Source of the DNA: Xanthomonas maliensis
GTDB lineage: Bacteria; Pseudomonadota; Gammaproteobacteria; Xanthomonadales; Xanthomonadaceae
Length of the DNA: 64,000 bases
Reading direction: 5' to 3'
NCBI RefSeq assembly: GCF_009192945.1
Contig: NZ_NSET01000053.1
Location: 62,001-126,000, forward strand
Each line of letters opens with the position of its first letter. The first letter of the stretch is position 1. Under the pieces are notes generated by a model. It did not search any database. It saw only the letters and a list, made by a program, of their open reading frames with translations, and was not told where the DNA came from. Shown one piece after another: positions 1 to 8,115 of this stretch. Made by a program: the position numbers and the translations under genes.

Positions 1-246
1 CACGTTGATCGGCGTATTGAGCCGGTATTCGGTCATGAACAGATTGGACTGTTCCAAGGGTGTCCAGCCCAGTGCCACGGCCTTCAGTGGATCGGCCAGC
101 ACCGGTGCCAACGCGTTGAAGTCGCCGATCCGTTGTCTGCATTCGATCAGCGCCGGCAGGTCGGGCCGGACCGCGGTGGTGGTCTGCGCCTGGGCAATGG
201 GTAGACCGGCCAGCAACAAGCCGGCGGCGAGCAGGGGGCGCCGCAT
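1..246 (-). CDS. Secreted protein of unknown function, N-terminal part only
   Basis: Only the first 82 residues are visible; the rest lies beyond the left edge. The start is a classical signal peptide ([20 protein letters not shown], cleavage probably after AQA), so the product should be periplasmic or secreted. A single cysteine follows in LIECRQRIGDF. The ATG overlaps the ybeY stop codon by one base (TAATG), so it is probably translationally coupled to ybeY and is the last visible gene of the miaB-phoH-ybeY strand. I do not recognise the family. Confidence 0.7.
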   Translation of the reverse strand, partial: MRRPLLAAGLLLAGLPIAQAQTTTAVRPDLPALIECRQRIGDFNALAPVLADPLKAVALGWTPLEQSNLFMTEYRLNTPINV

Positions 247-731
247 TACTGCTCCTCCCGGTAAGGATCTTCCACGCCCAGTTCAGCCAGGATCTCGCGT
301 TCCAGTTGTTCCATCGCTTCGGCTTCCTTGTCGTCCTCGTGGTCCCAGCCAAGCAGGTGCAAGGTGCCGTGCACGGTCAGATGGGCGTAATGGGCGGGCA
401 GGGGCTTGCCCTGTTCGTTGGCTTCGCGGGCCACCACCGGCGCGCAGATGACCAGGTCGCCGAGTAGCGGCATCTTGACGCCCTTGGGCAAGCCCTCCGG
501 CAGCTCGGCCGGGAAACTCAGCACATTGGTGGCGTAATCCTTGCCGCGATAATGGTGGTTGAGCGAGCGGCCTTCTTTCTCGTCGACCACGCGAATGGCC
601 AGGTCGGCCTCGCGGATACGGCCCTTGAGCGCAGCGGCGACCCACTTGCGGAAGCTCACCGCCGCCGGCAAACCAGTGCGCGGCAGCGCGTAACTGACGG
701 CGACGTCGAGGCGGACCGGACCTTTGGTCAT
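246..731 (-). CDS. ybeY: Endoribonuclease YbeY (rRNA maturation factor)
   Basis: A 161-residue protein of the usual YbeY length. It carries the family zinc-binding signature [11 protein letters not shown] near residue 116, with three histidines that coordinate the metal, preceded by the typical NVLSFP block. Known members are single-strand endoribonucleases that act in 16S rRNA 3' end maturation and ribosome quality control in the cytoplasm. It sits downstream of phoH, a neighbour kept in many Proteobacteria, though here a small secreted protein gene and about 270 bases lie between the two. The stop codon overlaps the start of the next gene. Confidence 0.95.
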   Translation of the reverse strand: MTKGPVRLDVAVSYALPRTGLPAAVSFRKWVAAALKGRIREADLAIRVVDEKEGRSLNHHYRGKDYATNVLSFPAELPEGLPKGVKMPLLGDLVICAPVVAREANEQGKPLPAHYAHLTVHGTLHLLGWDHEDDKEAEAMEQLEREILAELGVEDPYREEQ

Positions 732-917
732 GGCAACACCAGCAATTCAGATCAGACGAGGACGATAGTATCGCGCGTGCGATGGCTCGCTGCGACCTCC
801 TGCAAACATCGCAGCGACTGTTCGGCGAGCTTGCGCGGTTTTGCCATACGCGTCGAGGTCCGCCCCTTGATGCCCTTCGTTGCACTAGCGCATGCGAGCA
901 GGCAGCAACAACGCGTC

Positions 918-940
918 GCCGAGCCTGCTGCAGGCTCGGC
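918..940 (-). terminator. Hairpin downstream of the phoH-linked secreted protein gene
   Basis: A perfect 10-bp stem (GCCGAGCCTG / CAGGCTCGGC) closes on a 3-base loop about 60 bases beyond the stop of the minus-strand gene ending at 1000. There is no run of T after it, so it may be a 3' end stabiliser rather than an intrinsic terminator. The surrounding gap (732-999) shows no other feature. Confidence 0.45.
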
Positions 941-999
941 CTGTCGCCGTCATTGACGCGATGGAGCGCCGCGCTCAGCGCCGCGGCGATGCGGCAGGA

Positions 1000-1563
1000 T
1001 CACTTGCTGCAGGTATTGATGCTCAGCACGACCGGTCCGCCGCCGACGGCTTGATAGGAGATCATGCGACCCTTGCCGCCGATGTCATCCGGGCACTGCG
1101 GGTCGCTGCGCGCGACGTCGACCTCCTTCAGAAGGTCGGCAGACGGCATCAGTCGCACCGTTGCCTGGCCGCGCTCGATCAGGTCGCCGACCAGCGGGAG
1201 CACGAGGCGGGGCAAGGGCGGCCCCTGGACCACGGTGCAGCCGGACGGGTCGCGTGGCTCGCTGGCAAGCGCCAGCAGCACCATCGCATTGCCTCCATCG
1301 ATCCAGTCGCGCTTTTTCTGTTCCTTGCTGTCATTCGATTTGACCGAATCTCGGCCGCGTTTGTCGATGCGCTCAAGCTCGGCGCTGGGCATGCTGATGT
1401 TGGCGTGCTGCATCGCGACCGATATGCAAGGACGGGCAATGGATTGCGCAAGCACAATGCGCTGGCGGGGCGGCGCATGCTCGGCGGACGTCTGTGCCAG
1501 GCCAAGCTGGCTGCACGCCAGCCCGAGCAGGGCGACGCATCCGCTGCTCCGTCTCCGGCTCAT
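1000..1563 (-). CDS. Small secreted protein of unknown function
   Basis: The 187-residue product begins with a likely signal peptide (MSRRRSSGCVALLGLACSQLGLAQ), followed by a polar region and then a C-terminal part with cysteines in SGCTVVQG, DPQCPDD and the final INTCSK. I do not recognise the family. The reading frame is supported over the overlapping opposite-strand frames because its ATG overlaps the phoH stop in an ATGA arrangement and because it has a coherent export signal. It probably shares the phoH transcript. Function cannot be inferred beyond an envelope location. Confidence 0.6.
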   Translation of the reverse strand: MSRRRSSGCVALLGLACSQLGLAQTSAEHAPPRQRIVLAQSIARPCISVAMQHANISMPSAELERIDKRGRDSVKSNDSKEQKKRDWIDGGNAMVLLALASEPRDPSGCTVVQGPPLPRLVLPLVGDLIERGQATVRLMPSADLLKEVDVARSDPQCPDDIGGKGRMISYQAVGGGPVVLSINTCSK

Positions 1564-2546
1564 TTCGCCGGCTCGCCCGGCTTTGCAGCCGAGTCGTGCT
1601 TTTCATAGGCGGAGACGATGCGCTGCACCAGCGGGTGGCGCACCACGTCGCGTGCCTCGAAGAAGGTGAAACTGACGCCATCGACCTCGCGCAACACGTC
1701 GATGGCGTCGCGCAGGCCGGACTTGACGTGCTTGGGCAGGTCGATCTGGGTGAGATCGCCGGTGACCACGGCGGTGGACCCGAAGCCGAGTCGGGTCAGG
1801 AACATTTTCATCTGTTCGATGGTGGTGTTCTGCGCCTCGTCCAGGATCACGTAGGCATCGTTGAGCGTGCGTCCGCGCATATACGCCAGCGGCGCGATCT
1901 CGATGACGTTCTTCTCGAGCAGTTTGACCACCTTTTCCACGCCCAGCATTTCGTACAGAGCGTCGTACAGCGGGCGCAGATAGGGATCGACCTTCTGGCT
2001 GAGGTCGCCGGGCAGGAAGCCAAGTTTCTCGCCGGCTTCTACCGCCGGGCGAACCAGGATCAGCCGCTGCACGCGCGATTCGTTCAAGGCCTCCACTGCG
2101 CTGGCCACCGCCAGGAAGGTCTTGCCGGTGCCGGCCGGGCCGATCCCGAAATTGATGTCGTGGGTAGCGATCTGATGCAGGTACTTGGCTTGGTTGGCAC
2201 CGCGGCCACGCACGGTGCCGCGTTTGACCTTGATCGCCACTTCCTGGGGTGCATAGGCGCGTTCGACGACATGTTCGACGTTGGCATCGTTCAGGCGCAG
2301 GTGGATCGCGTGGCTGTCGAAGGTGATGTCGGCCGCTTCGTCGTACAGCGCGGTCAACAAGGTCTGTGCGGCGCTGGCGGCCGGCTCCGGACCGGTGACG
2401 CGGAAGACGTTGCCGCGATTGGCGATTTCCACGCCAAGCTTGAGCTCGATCTGGCGCAGGTGCGCATCGAAGGGGCCGGCCAGGTTGGCCAGCCGCTCGC
2501 TGTCGGCCGGTTCCAGGGTGAAGTCGCGTTGTACGGATGTGTTCAT
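1560..2546 (-). CDS. phoH: PhoH family ATP-binding protein
   Basis: A 328-residue PhoH-like P-loop protein. The Walker A motif reads GPAGTGKT and a Walker B-like VILDEAQNTT follows in the second half. The N-terminal part resembles the small RNA-binding region found in this subfamily. Relatives are linked to RNA metabolism, and the frequent pairing with ybeY supports this; the substrate is not known. The open frame extends further upstream, but the ATG at 2546 (MNTSVQRDFTLEP) gives the family's usual length. The long upstream gap contains the repeats described separately. Confidence 0.92.
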   Translation of the reverse strand: MNTSVQRDFTLEPADSERLANLAGPFDAHLRQIELKLGVEIANRGNVFRVTGPEPAASAAQTLLTALYDEAADITFDSHAIHLRLNDANVEHVVERAYAPQEVAIKVKRGTVRGRGANQAKYLHQIATHDINFGIGPAGTGKTFLAVASAVEALNESRVQRLILVRPAVEAGEKLGFLPGDLSQKVDPYLRPLYDALYEMLGVEKVVKLLEKNVIEIAPLAYMRGRTLNDAYVILDEAQNTTIEQMKMFLTRLGFGSTAVVTGDLTQIDLPKHVKSGLRDAIDVLREVDGVSFTFFEARDVVRHPLVQRIVSAYEKHDSAAKPGEPAK

Positions 2547-2664
2547 ATCGGATCGGACGCGGCGCTGGCGCCGGTCGGTGGGACGGCAGCAAAGGGTAGC
2601 GCGGGGCCTGTGATCCCACCAGCAATGCGGCTGCGGCATGCGCCGGCCAGCCGCGCGTTGTGCG

Positions 2665-2824
2665 TTGTCCACACCGGCTGTGGAGCTGGGCGACAGCAAG
2701 CTGTGGATAGAATGTCGCAGCCCTTGCGGTGCTTGGCTGTGTCGGGCGGTGGTGAAAAAAACGCCAGTGCTGCGCGGCTTGTCCACAGCAGATGTGGATC
2801 GTCGTTGGCAAAGCCTGTGGGTAA
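2665..2824. repeat. Cluster of six DnaA-box-like nonamers
   Basis: TTGTCCACA occurs at 2665-2673 and again at 2779-2787 on the plus strand. On the minus strand I read AGCTCCACA (2679-2687), CTATCCACA (2702-2710), CGATCCACA (2793-2801) and TTACCCACA (2816-2824). The E. coli DnaA consensus is TTATCCACA; four of the six differ from it at one position. The sites come in opposed pairs with small spacing. Binding by DnaA is an inference. Confidence 0.45.
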
Positions 2825-2985
2825 GTGTGGCGCGGCCAGGCGGCACAAGGCGTCGCGACGCAGTGGTGAAATTTTGATCGGCACCTTGCGCGACGGATGC
2901 GATGTAGCGACCGGCCGCCCATCGTCTATCGCAAGGGGCGGCGCCTCGGCATGTGTGCTGTGGGCTGTGCATGCATCTTCGATGG

Positions 2986-3039
2986 ATCACGGCATCGCGC
3001 ACGCGCTTGCCGACGCAAGCGCGTGCGCGATGCCGTGAT
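2986..3039. repeat. Perfect 25-bp inverted repeat, long hairpin
   Basis: Bases 2986-3010 and 3015-3039 are exact reverse complements with only four bases (CGAC) between them. The stem is GC-rich, so the RNA form would be extremely stable. It lies about 30 bases past the miaB stop in the direction of miaB transcription and may end or protect that transcript. A stem of this length and perfection is well beyond an ordinary terminator, and no T-run follows on either strand. Confidence 0.85.
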
Positions 3040-3047
3040 GCGAACGC

Positions 3048-3067
3048 GCCGGGCGGCATCGCCCGGC
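3048..3067 (-). terminator. Short hairpin immediately after miaB
   Basis: GCCGGGCG and CGCCCGGC form a perfect 8-bp stem around a GCAT loop, two bases beyond the miaB stop. Together with the 25-bp hairpin it makes a tandem pair. There is no T-tract, so transcript termination here is a guess. Confidence 0.45.
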
Positions 3068-3069
3068 GA

Positions 3070-4524
3070 TCAGGCCTGGCGGTCGTCCAGTTGCACGCGC
3101 CCGCGCAACGAATTGCTCAGCGCCTCGGTGATCACCACGTCGACGAACTGGCCGATCAGGCGCGGATGGCCGGGGAAGTTCACCGAGCGCATGTTCTCGG
3201 TCTTGCCGGTCAGTTCGTTGGGATCGCGGCGGGATGGCCCTTCGACCAGCACGCGTTGCACGCTGCCGACCATCGCTTGCGAGATCTGCTGCGCATGCGC
3301 ATTGATGTGTGCCTGCAGCCGCGCCAGACGCGCCTGCTTGACCGCCTCCGGCGTGTCGTCTTCCAGGTCCGCGGCCGGGGTGCCAGGGCGACGCGAATAG
3401 ACGAACGAGAAGCTCTGGTCGAAGCCGACGTCTTCGATCAGCTGCATGGTCTTCTCGAAGTCGGCCTCGCTCTCGCCGGGAAAGCCGACGATGAAGTCCG
3501 AACTGATCGAGATGTCCGGACGCACCGCGCGTAGCTTGCGGATCTTCGACTTGAATTCCAGCGCGGTGTAGCCGCGCTTCATCGCCGACAGGATGCGATC
3601 GCTGCCGGCCTGCACCGGCAGGTGCAGGTAGTTGGCCAACTGCGGCACGTCGCGATAGGCATCCACCAGCGAATCGGAGAACTCCAGCGGATGCGAGGTG
3701 GTGAAGCGGATACGGCCGATGCCCTCGATCTGCGCGATGGTGCGGATCAGCAAGCCCAGGTCGGCATGCTGCGCCGGCTCACCGGCATCGGCGCCGTAGG
3801 CGCCGCGGTAGGCGTTGACGTTCTGGCCAAGCAGGTTGATTTCGCGCACGCCCTGGGCGGCCAGTTGCGCCACTTCCACCAGCACGTCTTCGAACGGCCG
3901 GCTGACTTCTTCGCCGCGGGTATAGGGCACCACGCAGAACGAGCAGTACTTGGAGCAGCCTTCCATGATCGAAACGAAGGCCGACGGGCCTTCGGCGCGC
4001 GGCTCGGGCAGGCGGTCGAACTTCTCGATCTCCGGGAAGCTGATGTCGACCTGCGACTTGCCGGATTCGCGCCGCGCGCGGATCAGTTCCGGCAGCCGGT
4101 GCAGGGTCTGCGGACCGAACACCAGGTCCACATACGGCGCGCGCTTGACGATGGCTTCGCCTTCCTGCGACGCCACGCAGCCGCCGACGCCGATGATCAC
4201 CGGTTTACCGCCGGCCTTGAGCGCCTTCCAGCGGCCTAGTTGGCTGAAGACCTTTTCCTGCGCCTTTTCACGGATCGAGCAGGTGTTGACCAGCACCACG
4301 TCGGCATCTTCCGGGTTGTCGGTCAGCTCCAGTCCTTCGGCGGCAGCGAGCACGTCGGCCATCTTGGCCGAGTCGTACTCGTTCATCTGGCACCCGTGGG
4401 TCTTGATGTACAGCTTGCCGCGCACCGCGGCGGGTGCGGCCGGGCGGGCGCTCGGCAGCGGCAACAGGGTGGGCTGGTCCACGGCGATGGCCGCGGCGGC
4501 GTCGGAAACGGAAGTCCCGGGCAT
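3070..4524 (-). CDS. miaB: tRNA-2-methylthio-N6-dimethylallyladenosine synthase MiaB
   Basis: A radical-SAM methylthiotransferase of 484 residues that adds the 2-methylthio group to i6A37 of tRNAs reading codons that begin with U. The N-terminal cluster-binding domain starts at about residue 37 ([12 protein letters not shown]), the radical-SAM cysteines are in CSKYCSFC near residue 190, and a TRAM-type RNA-binding domain ends the protein. About 35 residues rich in A and P precede the first domain, so a later start is possible, but the ATG at 4524 is the first good one. It heads the minus-strand phoH-ybeY group but is separated from it by 523 bases. Confidence 0.96.
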   Translation of the reverse strand: MPGTSVSDAAAAIAVDQPTLLPLPSARPAAPAAVRGKLYIKTHGCQMNEYDSAKMADVLAAAEGLELTDNPEDADVVLVNTCSIREKAQEKVFSQLGRWKALKAGGKPVIIGVGGCVASQEGEAIVKRAPYVDLVFGPQTLHRLPELIRARRESGKSQVDISFPEIEKFDRLPEPRAEGPSAFVSIMEGCSKYCSFCVVPYTRGEEVSRPFEDVLVEVAQLAAQGVREINLLGQNVNAYRGAYGADAGEPAQHADLGLLIRTIAQIEGIGRIRFTTSHPLEFSDSLVDAYRDVPQLANYLHLPVQAGSDRILSAMKRGYTALEFKSKIRKLRAVRPDISISSDFIVGFPGESEADFEKTMQLIEDVGFDQSFSFVYSRRPGTPAADLEDDTPEAVKQARLARLQAHINAHAQQISQAMVGSVQRVLVEGPSRRDPNELTGKTENMRSVNFPGHPRLIGQFVDVVITEALSNSLRGRVQLDDRQA

Positions 4525-4590
4525 GGCGCTGATTCCAGGCGGGTGAGAAACAGCCGCGCAGTTTACCCGCTCCGGCCGCCGCGGTCGCGC

Positions 4591-5205
4591 TCAGCCTGCG
4601 GCGTCCACTGCGGCGGCGCGGGCCACCGCCGGCCGTGCCGCCATGCGCTCGACATAGGTGCGGGTCGGGCCCGGCGGGTCCAGCAGGCCGAACGCGACCA
4701 TCCAGCCCAGCGCGCTGCCCCACAGCACGTCGGCCGCGCTGCAGCGTTCCCCCAGCAGGTAGGGCCCGCGCGCCAGCTGGGCATCGACCACCTCCACCAC
4801 GGTGGCGACGTCGCCATACGGCGACATGCTCTGCGGTGCGGGTGGGCGCTTGGCCGCCTGGTCGGTCATCGCCGGCTCGAAACACGCGCCATAAAAGGCC
4901 AGCCAGCGCAGGTAGGGGCCACGGTCGGCATCGCCTGGCGCCGGCGACAGGCCGGCCTCGGGGTACAACTCGGCCAGATACTGGTAGATGGCGACCTGTT
5001 CGGTCACCACGCTGTCGCCATGGCGGATGGTCGGCAGCTTGCCCATCGGATTGACGGCCAGGAAGGACGGGCTGCGTTGCTCGCCGCGTTGCAGATCGAT
5101 CGGCTCCAGGCGGTAATCCGCGCCCAGCTCCTCCAGCAGGATCAGCACCCCGCGCGAGCGCGAGCGGGCATTGTGGAACAGCACGATGTGGCGGTCGGTT
5201 TGCAT
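4591..5205 (-). CDS. Glutathione S-transferase family protein
   Basis: A 204-residue cytosolic GST. The N-terminal thioredoxin-like domain has an SRSRG segment near residue 16, where the catalytic serine would be expected, and the cis-proline motif NPMGKLPTI; an all-helical C-terminal domain follows, with the SAADVLW motif. Its substrate cannot be told from sequence. The gene diverges from the WYL-type regulator at 5281, and the 75 bases between them hold an 11-bp inverted repeat that could control both. The open frame runs on upstream, but the ATG at 5205 gives the normal GST start. Confidence 0.9.
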   Translation of the reverse strand: MQTDRHIVLFHNARSRSRGVLILLEELGADYRLEPIDLQRGEQRSPSFLAVNPMGKLPTIRHGDSVVTEQVAIYQYLAELYPEAGLSPAPGDADRGPYLRWLAFYGACFEPAMTDQAAKRPPAPQSMSPYGDVATVVEVVDAQLARGPYLLGERCSAADVLWGSALGWMVAFGLLDPPGPTRTYVERMAARPAVARAAAVDAAG

Positions 5206-5242
5206 GGCGTCGCTCCGGGGATGAGGTGCCCAGGTTGGCCCT

Positions 5243-5271
5243 GTATTGCGGACAGATTCGGTCCGCAATAC
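5243..5271. promoter_or_regulatory. Inverted repeat between GST and WYL regulator, candidate operator
   Basis: GTATTGCGGAC (5243-5253) and GTCCGCAATAC (5261-5271) are exact reverse complements separated by seven bases, so the centres of the arms are 18 bases apart. It lies between two divergent starts, 10 bases before the regulator's ATG. That placement suits autorepression by the WYL protein together with control of the GST gene. The binding protein is inferred from position only. Confidence 0.6.
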
Positions 5272-5280
5272 CGTGGCGCA

Positions 5281-6288
5281 ATGGCCTCTCCTGCGTCCCG
5301 TCTGTTGCGCTTGCTGGCGCTGTTGCAGGGCGGGCGTCTGTGGTCCGGCGCCGACCTGGCCGCGCGGCTGGACCTGCATCCGCGCAATCTGCGCCGCGAC
5401 ATCGAGCGCCTGCGTAGCCTCGGATATCCCGTGCAGTCGGTGTCGGGCAGCGGCGGCGGCTACCGGCTGGGGCAGGGCGCGCCCGGCTTGCCGCTGCTGT
5501 TCGACGAGCAAGAGGCACTGACCATCGTGATGGCGCTGCGTGCGGCCGCACCGGCGATCGGCGGGCTGGAAGCACCCGCAGCGCGCATCCTCGGCAAGCT
5601 CGACCCGCTGCTGCCACGACCTGGGCGCCAGCGCGCCAGTGCCGCGCATGCGGCCACCGCCAGTCTGCCGACCCAGCTTCCCGAGGCCCTGGTCGCTGCC
5701 GAGCGCCTGGCCCAGCTGGCCGCCGCCTGCCGCGACGGGCTGGCGCTGCGGCTGGATTATCGCCGCCACTCGGGCGAGCGCATTGCGCGGGTGCTGGAGC
5801 CGGCGTTGCTGGTGAACTACGGGCGCCGCTGGTACCTGCTGGGCTGGGATTGCCAGCGCCAGGATTGGCGCACCTTGAGGGTGGACCGGATCGATCAGGC
5901 CGAGCCGACCGGCGCCCGTTTCGCACCGCGGCCATTGCCGGACGAGCCCCTGCAACTGCTACGGCGGGCGATCGGCGAGGCACCATTCGCCTGCCGGGCA
6001 CGGGTGCGGCTGGCGGGGACGCTCGAGGCCCTGGCCGCGCGCGTGCCGCCCTGGCTGGGCGCGCTGGAGGCCGATGGGCCGGACCATTGCTGGCTGGGAC
6101 TGGGCGCGGCGGACGTGGACGGACTGGCCGCCAATCTGCTGTTGCTGGGGCGGCCGTTCCTGACGCTGCAGCCGGCCGCGCTGCAGGCGCCGCTGCTGGG
6201 GGCGCTGGATGCATTGCGAGCGCGACTGCAGCAGGCTGGCGACGCCACTTGGCAAGGCGCCGACAAGCTGGGACACTCCGCGCCATGA
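5281..6288 (+). CDS. HTH/WYL-domain transcriptional regulator (YafY family)
   Basis: The 335-residue protein has an N-terminal winged helix-turn-helix (residues 5-60, ending in SGSGGGYRLG), a WYL domain in the middle (YGRRWYLLGWDCQRQDWRTLRVDRI) and a WCX-type C-terminal region. Such proteins act as repressors or activators whose WYL domain senses a ligand. It is divergent from a GST gene and shares with it a short intergenic inverted repeat, so local autoregulation is likely. The frame is open far upstream, but ATG 5281 starts exactly at the HTH. Its stop overlaps the ATG of the next gene by four bases. Confidence 0.9.
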   Translation: MASPASRLLRLLALLQGGRLWSGADLAARLDLHPRNLRRDIERLRSLGYPVQSVSGSGGGYRLGQGAPGLPLLFDEQEALTIVMALRAAAPAIGGLEAPAARILGKLDPLLPRPGRQRASAAHAATASLPTQLPEALVAAERLAQLAAACRDGLALRLDYRRHSGERIARVLEPALLVNYGRRWYLLGWDCQRQDWRTLRVDRIDQAEPTGARFAPRPLPDEPLQLLRRAIGEAPFACRARVRLAGTLEALAARVPPWLGALEADGPDHCWLGLGAADVDGLAANLLLLGRPFLTLQPAALQAPLLGALDALRARLQQAGDATWQGADKLGHSAP

Positions 6289-7220
6289 AGGGGATGCTGG
6301 GGATCCTGGGGCTGCTATGTGCCACGCTGTCGGCTGCGCCGGCCAGCGCCGGTACGCTGTACAAGTGTGTCGGCGCCGATGGCATCACCAGCTATCTCAG
6401 CAAGCCACCGCGCGGTGCCAGCTGCAGCATCATCAGCCGCTACACGCCCGATCGCGCCACCGCACGTGCGGTGGTGCCGGCCGCCAACCGTCCGGCAATG
6501 CCGCCGGCGCGCGCGTCCGCCGACATCCACAGCGGCGCGCCCGCCACCATCATCAGTCCGCCACCGCCCGCGCAGGTGTCGCCGCCGGCGCCTGCGCCGA
6601 TCGCGGCAGCTGCCGCGACCGCGGTCAATCCGCGGCGAGTGGTCAGCGGGCAGGTGTATTCGTATTTGAAGGACGGCGTACGGCACTACACCAGCACGCG
6701 TCCGCGCCAGGTCGCCAGCATCGAGGGCCTGCGCACGATCCATTACAGCTTCATCGAGACCTGTTATGCCTGCGGCGCGCGGCCAGGGGTGAACTTCGGC
6801 GCAATCCGGCTCAACACCAACGCCTACCAACAGGAAATCAGCGCCGCCGCGCGCGAGTTCGGCGTGGAAGAAGCGATCGTGCGCGCAATCATCCACGCCG
6901 AGTCGGCCTATAACCCGCTGGCGCTCAGCCGCGCCGGCGCGCAGGGGTTGATGCAGTTGATGCCCGGTACCGCGCGTCGTTTCGGCGTCAGCGATGCCTA
7001 TGATGCAGCGCAAAATATCCGCGGCGGCGTGCAATACCTGTCGTGGTTGTTGAAGCGTTTCAATGGCGACCTCACTCTGGCTGCGGCCGGTTACAACGCC
7101 GGTGAGGGCGCAGTCGATCGTTATGGCGGCGTGCCGCCGTATAGCGAGACCCAGCGTTACGTGCAGCGGGTCGGCGTGCTCGCCGGGCGCTATCGCGGCC
7201 AGACCACTGCGGCCAACTAA
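6285..7220 (+). CDS. Lytic transglycosylase with DUF4124-like N-terminus
   Basis: A 311-residue exported protein with a signal peptide ending at ASA. A DUF4124-like segment follows (GTLYKCVGADGITSYLSKPP), then an A/P-rich linker, a second similar segment (GQVYSYLKDGVRHYTSTRP) and a C-terminal SLT domain. The SLT part has the catalytic-glutamate motif AIIHAESAYNP and the later motifs GLMQLMPGTA and AAGYNAGEGAV. Family members cleave the glycan strands of peptidoglycan to 1,6-anhydro products in the periplasm. The ATG lies in an ATGA overlap with the WYL regulator, so the two are co-translated, although a functional link is not obvious. Confidence 0.9.
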   Translation: MKGMLGILGLLCATLSAAPASAGTLYKCVGADGITSYLSKPPRGASCSIISRYTPDRATARAVVPAANRPAMPPARASADIHSGAPATIISPPPPAQVSPPAPAPIAAAAATAVNPRRVVSGQVYSYLKDGVRHYTSTRPRQVASIEGLRTIHYSFIETCYACGARPGVNFGAIRLNTNAYQQEISAAAREFGVEEAIVRAIIHAESAYNPLALSRAGAQGLMQLMPGTARRFGVSDAYDAAQNIRGGVQYLSWLLKRFNGDLTLAAAGYNAGEGAVDRYGGVPPYSETQRYVQRVGVLAGRYRGQTTAAN

Positions 7221-7364
7221 GCCATCGCCAACAGCGGTCGCGTGCCTGCGCACGCAGCGTTTGCGCGCGGCCACGGGGACCGTTCGCGGTCTGTGCATGC
7301 GGCTGCCGACGTGCTCCGGCGCACAGCGGGTTTGCATCGATCTGCCACGACTGCGTACATTGCA

Positions 7365-7394
7365 TTGTCTGTGCATTAAGCGTTCCGCTACACT
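7365..7394 (+). promoter_or_regulatory. Candidate sigma-70 promoter of petABC
   Basis: TTGTCT (7365-7370) and TACACT (7389-7394) are spaced by 18 bases and lie about 75 bases upstream of the petA start, in the only gap before the operon. Each box has two mismatches to consensus. No other candidate in the gap is better. Confidence 0.35.
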
Positions 7395-7470
7395 GCGGGC
7401 GATTCACGCGGCAGGACCCCCCGCCAGCCGCTGGCAGCCTCACGCTACCTAATCAAGATCGGAGAGCCGG

Positions 7471-8115
7471 ATGGCCAACGATGGGGTTAACGCACCTGCC
7501 GACACTGGGCGTCGTCGGTTTCTGACCGCGACAACCGCCGTGGTCGGTGCGGTCGGAGCAGGGTTTCTCGCAGTCCCGTTCGTGAAGTCGTGGAATCCCA
7601 GTGCACGCGCCAAGTTGGCCGGTGCACCGGTGACCGCCGACATCAGCGCCTTGCAGGAAGGGCAGCGCATGATTCTGGAGTGGCGCGGTCAGCCGATCTG
7701 GATCGTCAAGCGTTCCAAGGCGATGCTCGATGCCTTGCCGTCCCTGGACGGCCGGCTCAAGGATCCCAAGTCCGAGAACAAGGACCAGCAGCCCGAGTAC
7801 GTGCTGAAGAATCCCGAGTATCGCTCGATCAAGGCCGATATCTCGGTCCTGGTCGGGTTGTGCACCCACCTGGGTTGCTCGCCGGAAATGGTGGCCGAGA
7901 TCAGGCCCGAACCCTACGATCCGCAGTGGAAGGGTGGCTACTTCTGCCCCTGCCACAAATCGCGATTCGACATGTCCGGGCGTGTTTTCGATGGCGTGCC
8001 CGCACCGATCAACCTGTTGGTGCCCCCACACCATTATGTGGACGACAACACTCTGGTGATCGGCGTCGATCCGGACACGGCCGGTAAGTCGGGTAACAGC
8101 ACGGGGGCTGCGTGA
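7471..8115 (+). CDS. petA: Ubiquinol-cytochrome c reductase, Rieske iron-sulfur subunit
   Basis: A 214-residue Rieske protein of the bc1 complex. It starts with a twin-arginine type signal-anchor (TGRRRFLTATTAVVGAVGAG), which fits Tat-dependent insertion of a folded cluster protein. The 2Fe-2S ligands are seen as CTHLGC (C131, H133) and CPCH (C159, H162), and C136 and C161 would form the structural disulfide. It passes electrons from ubiquinol to cytochrome c1. It is the first gene of petABC, with the stop overlapping the petB start. Confidence 0.97.
   Translation: MANDGVNAPADTGRRRFLTATTAVVGAVGAGFLAVPFVKSWNPSARAKLAGAPVTADISALQEGQRMILEWRGQPIWIVKRSKAMLDALPSLDGRLKDPKSENKDQQPEYVLKNPEYRSIKADISVLVGLCTHLGCSPEMVAEIRPEPYDPQWKGGYFCPCHKSRFDMSGRVFDGVPAPINLLVPPHHYVDDNTLVIGVDPDTAGKSGNSTGAA

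Larger units (their letters stand above)
2547..3069. other. Non-coding gap between miaB and phoH with DnaA-box-like motifs and a long hairpin
   Basis: This 523-base interval has no convincing gene, although both flanking genes are read leftwards. It holds six copies of a TGTGGA/TCCACA core between 2665 and 2824, several one mismatch from the DnaA box TTATCCACA, an A7 tract at about 2755, and two perfect hairpins just beyond the miaB stop. The phoH promoter must also lie here, but I cannot place it with confidence. Confidence 0.6.

Noticed and set aside
892-1608. Plus-strand frame of 238 codons over the small secreted protein gene
   Set aside because: The minus-strand frame has a signal peptide and an ATGA overlap with phoH; the plus-strand frame has neither.
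4268-6388. A 706-codon minus-strand frame over the WYL regulator and GST
   Set aside because: Made of proline, arginine and alanine runs with no domain, and it conflicts with three well-supported genes.
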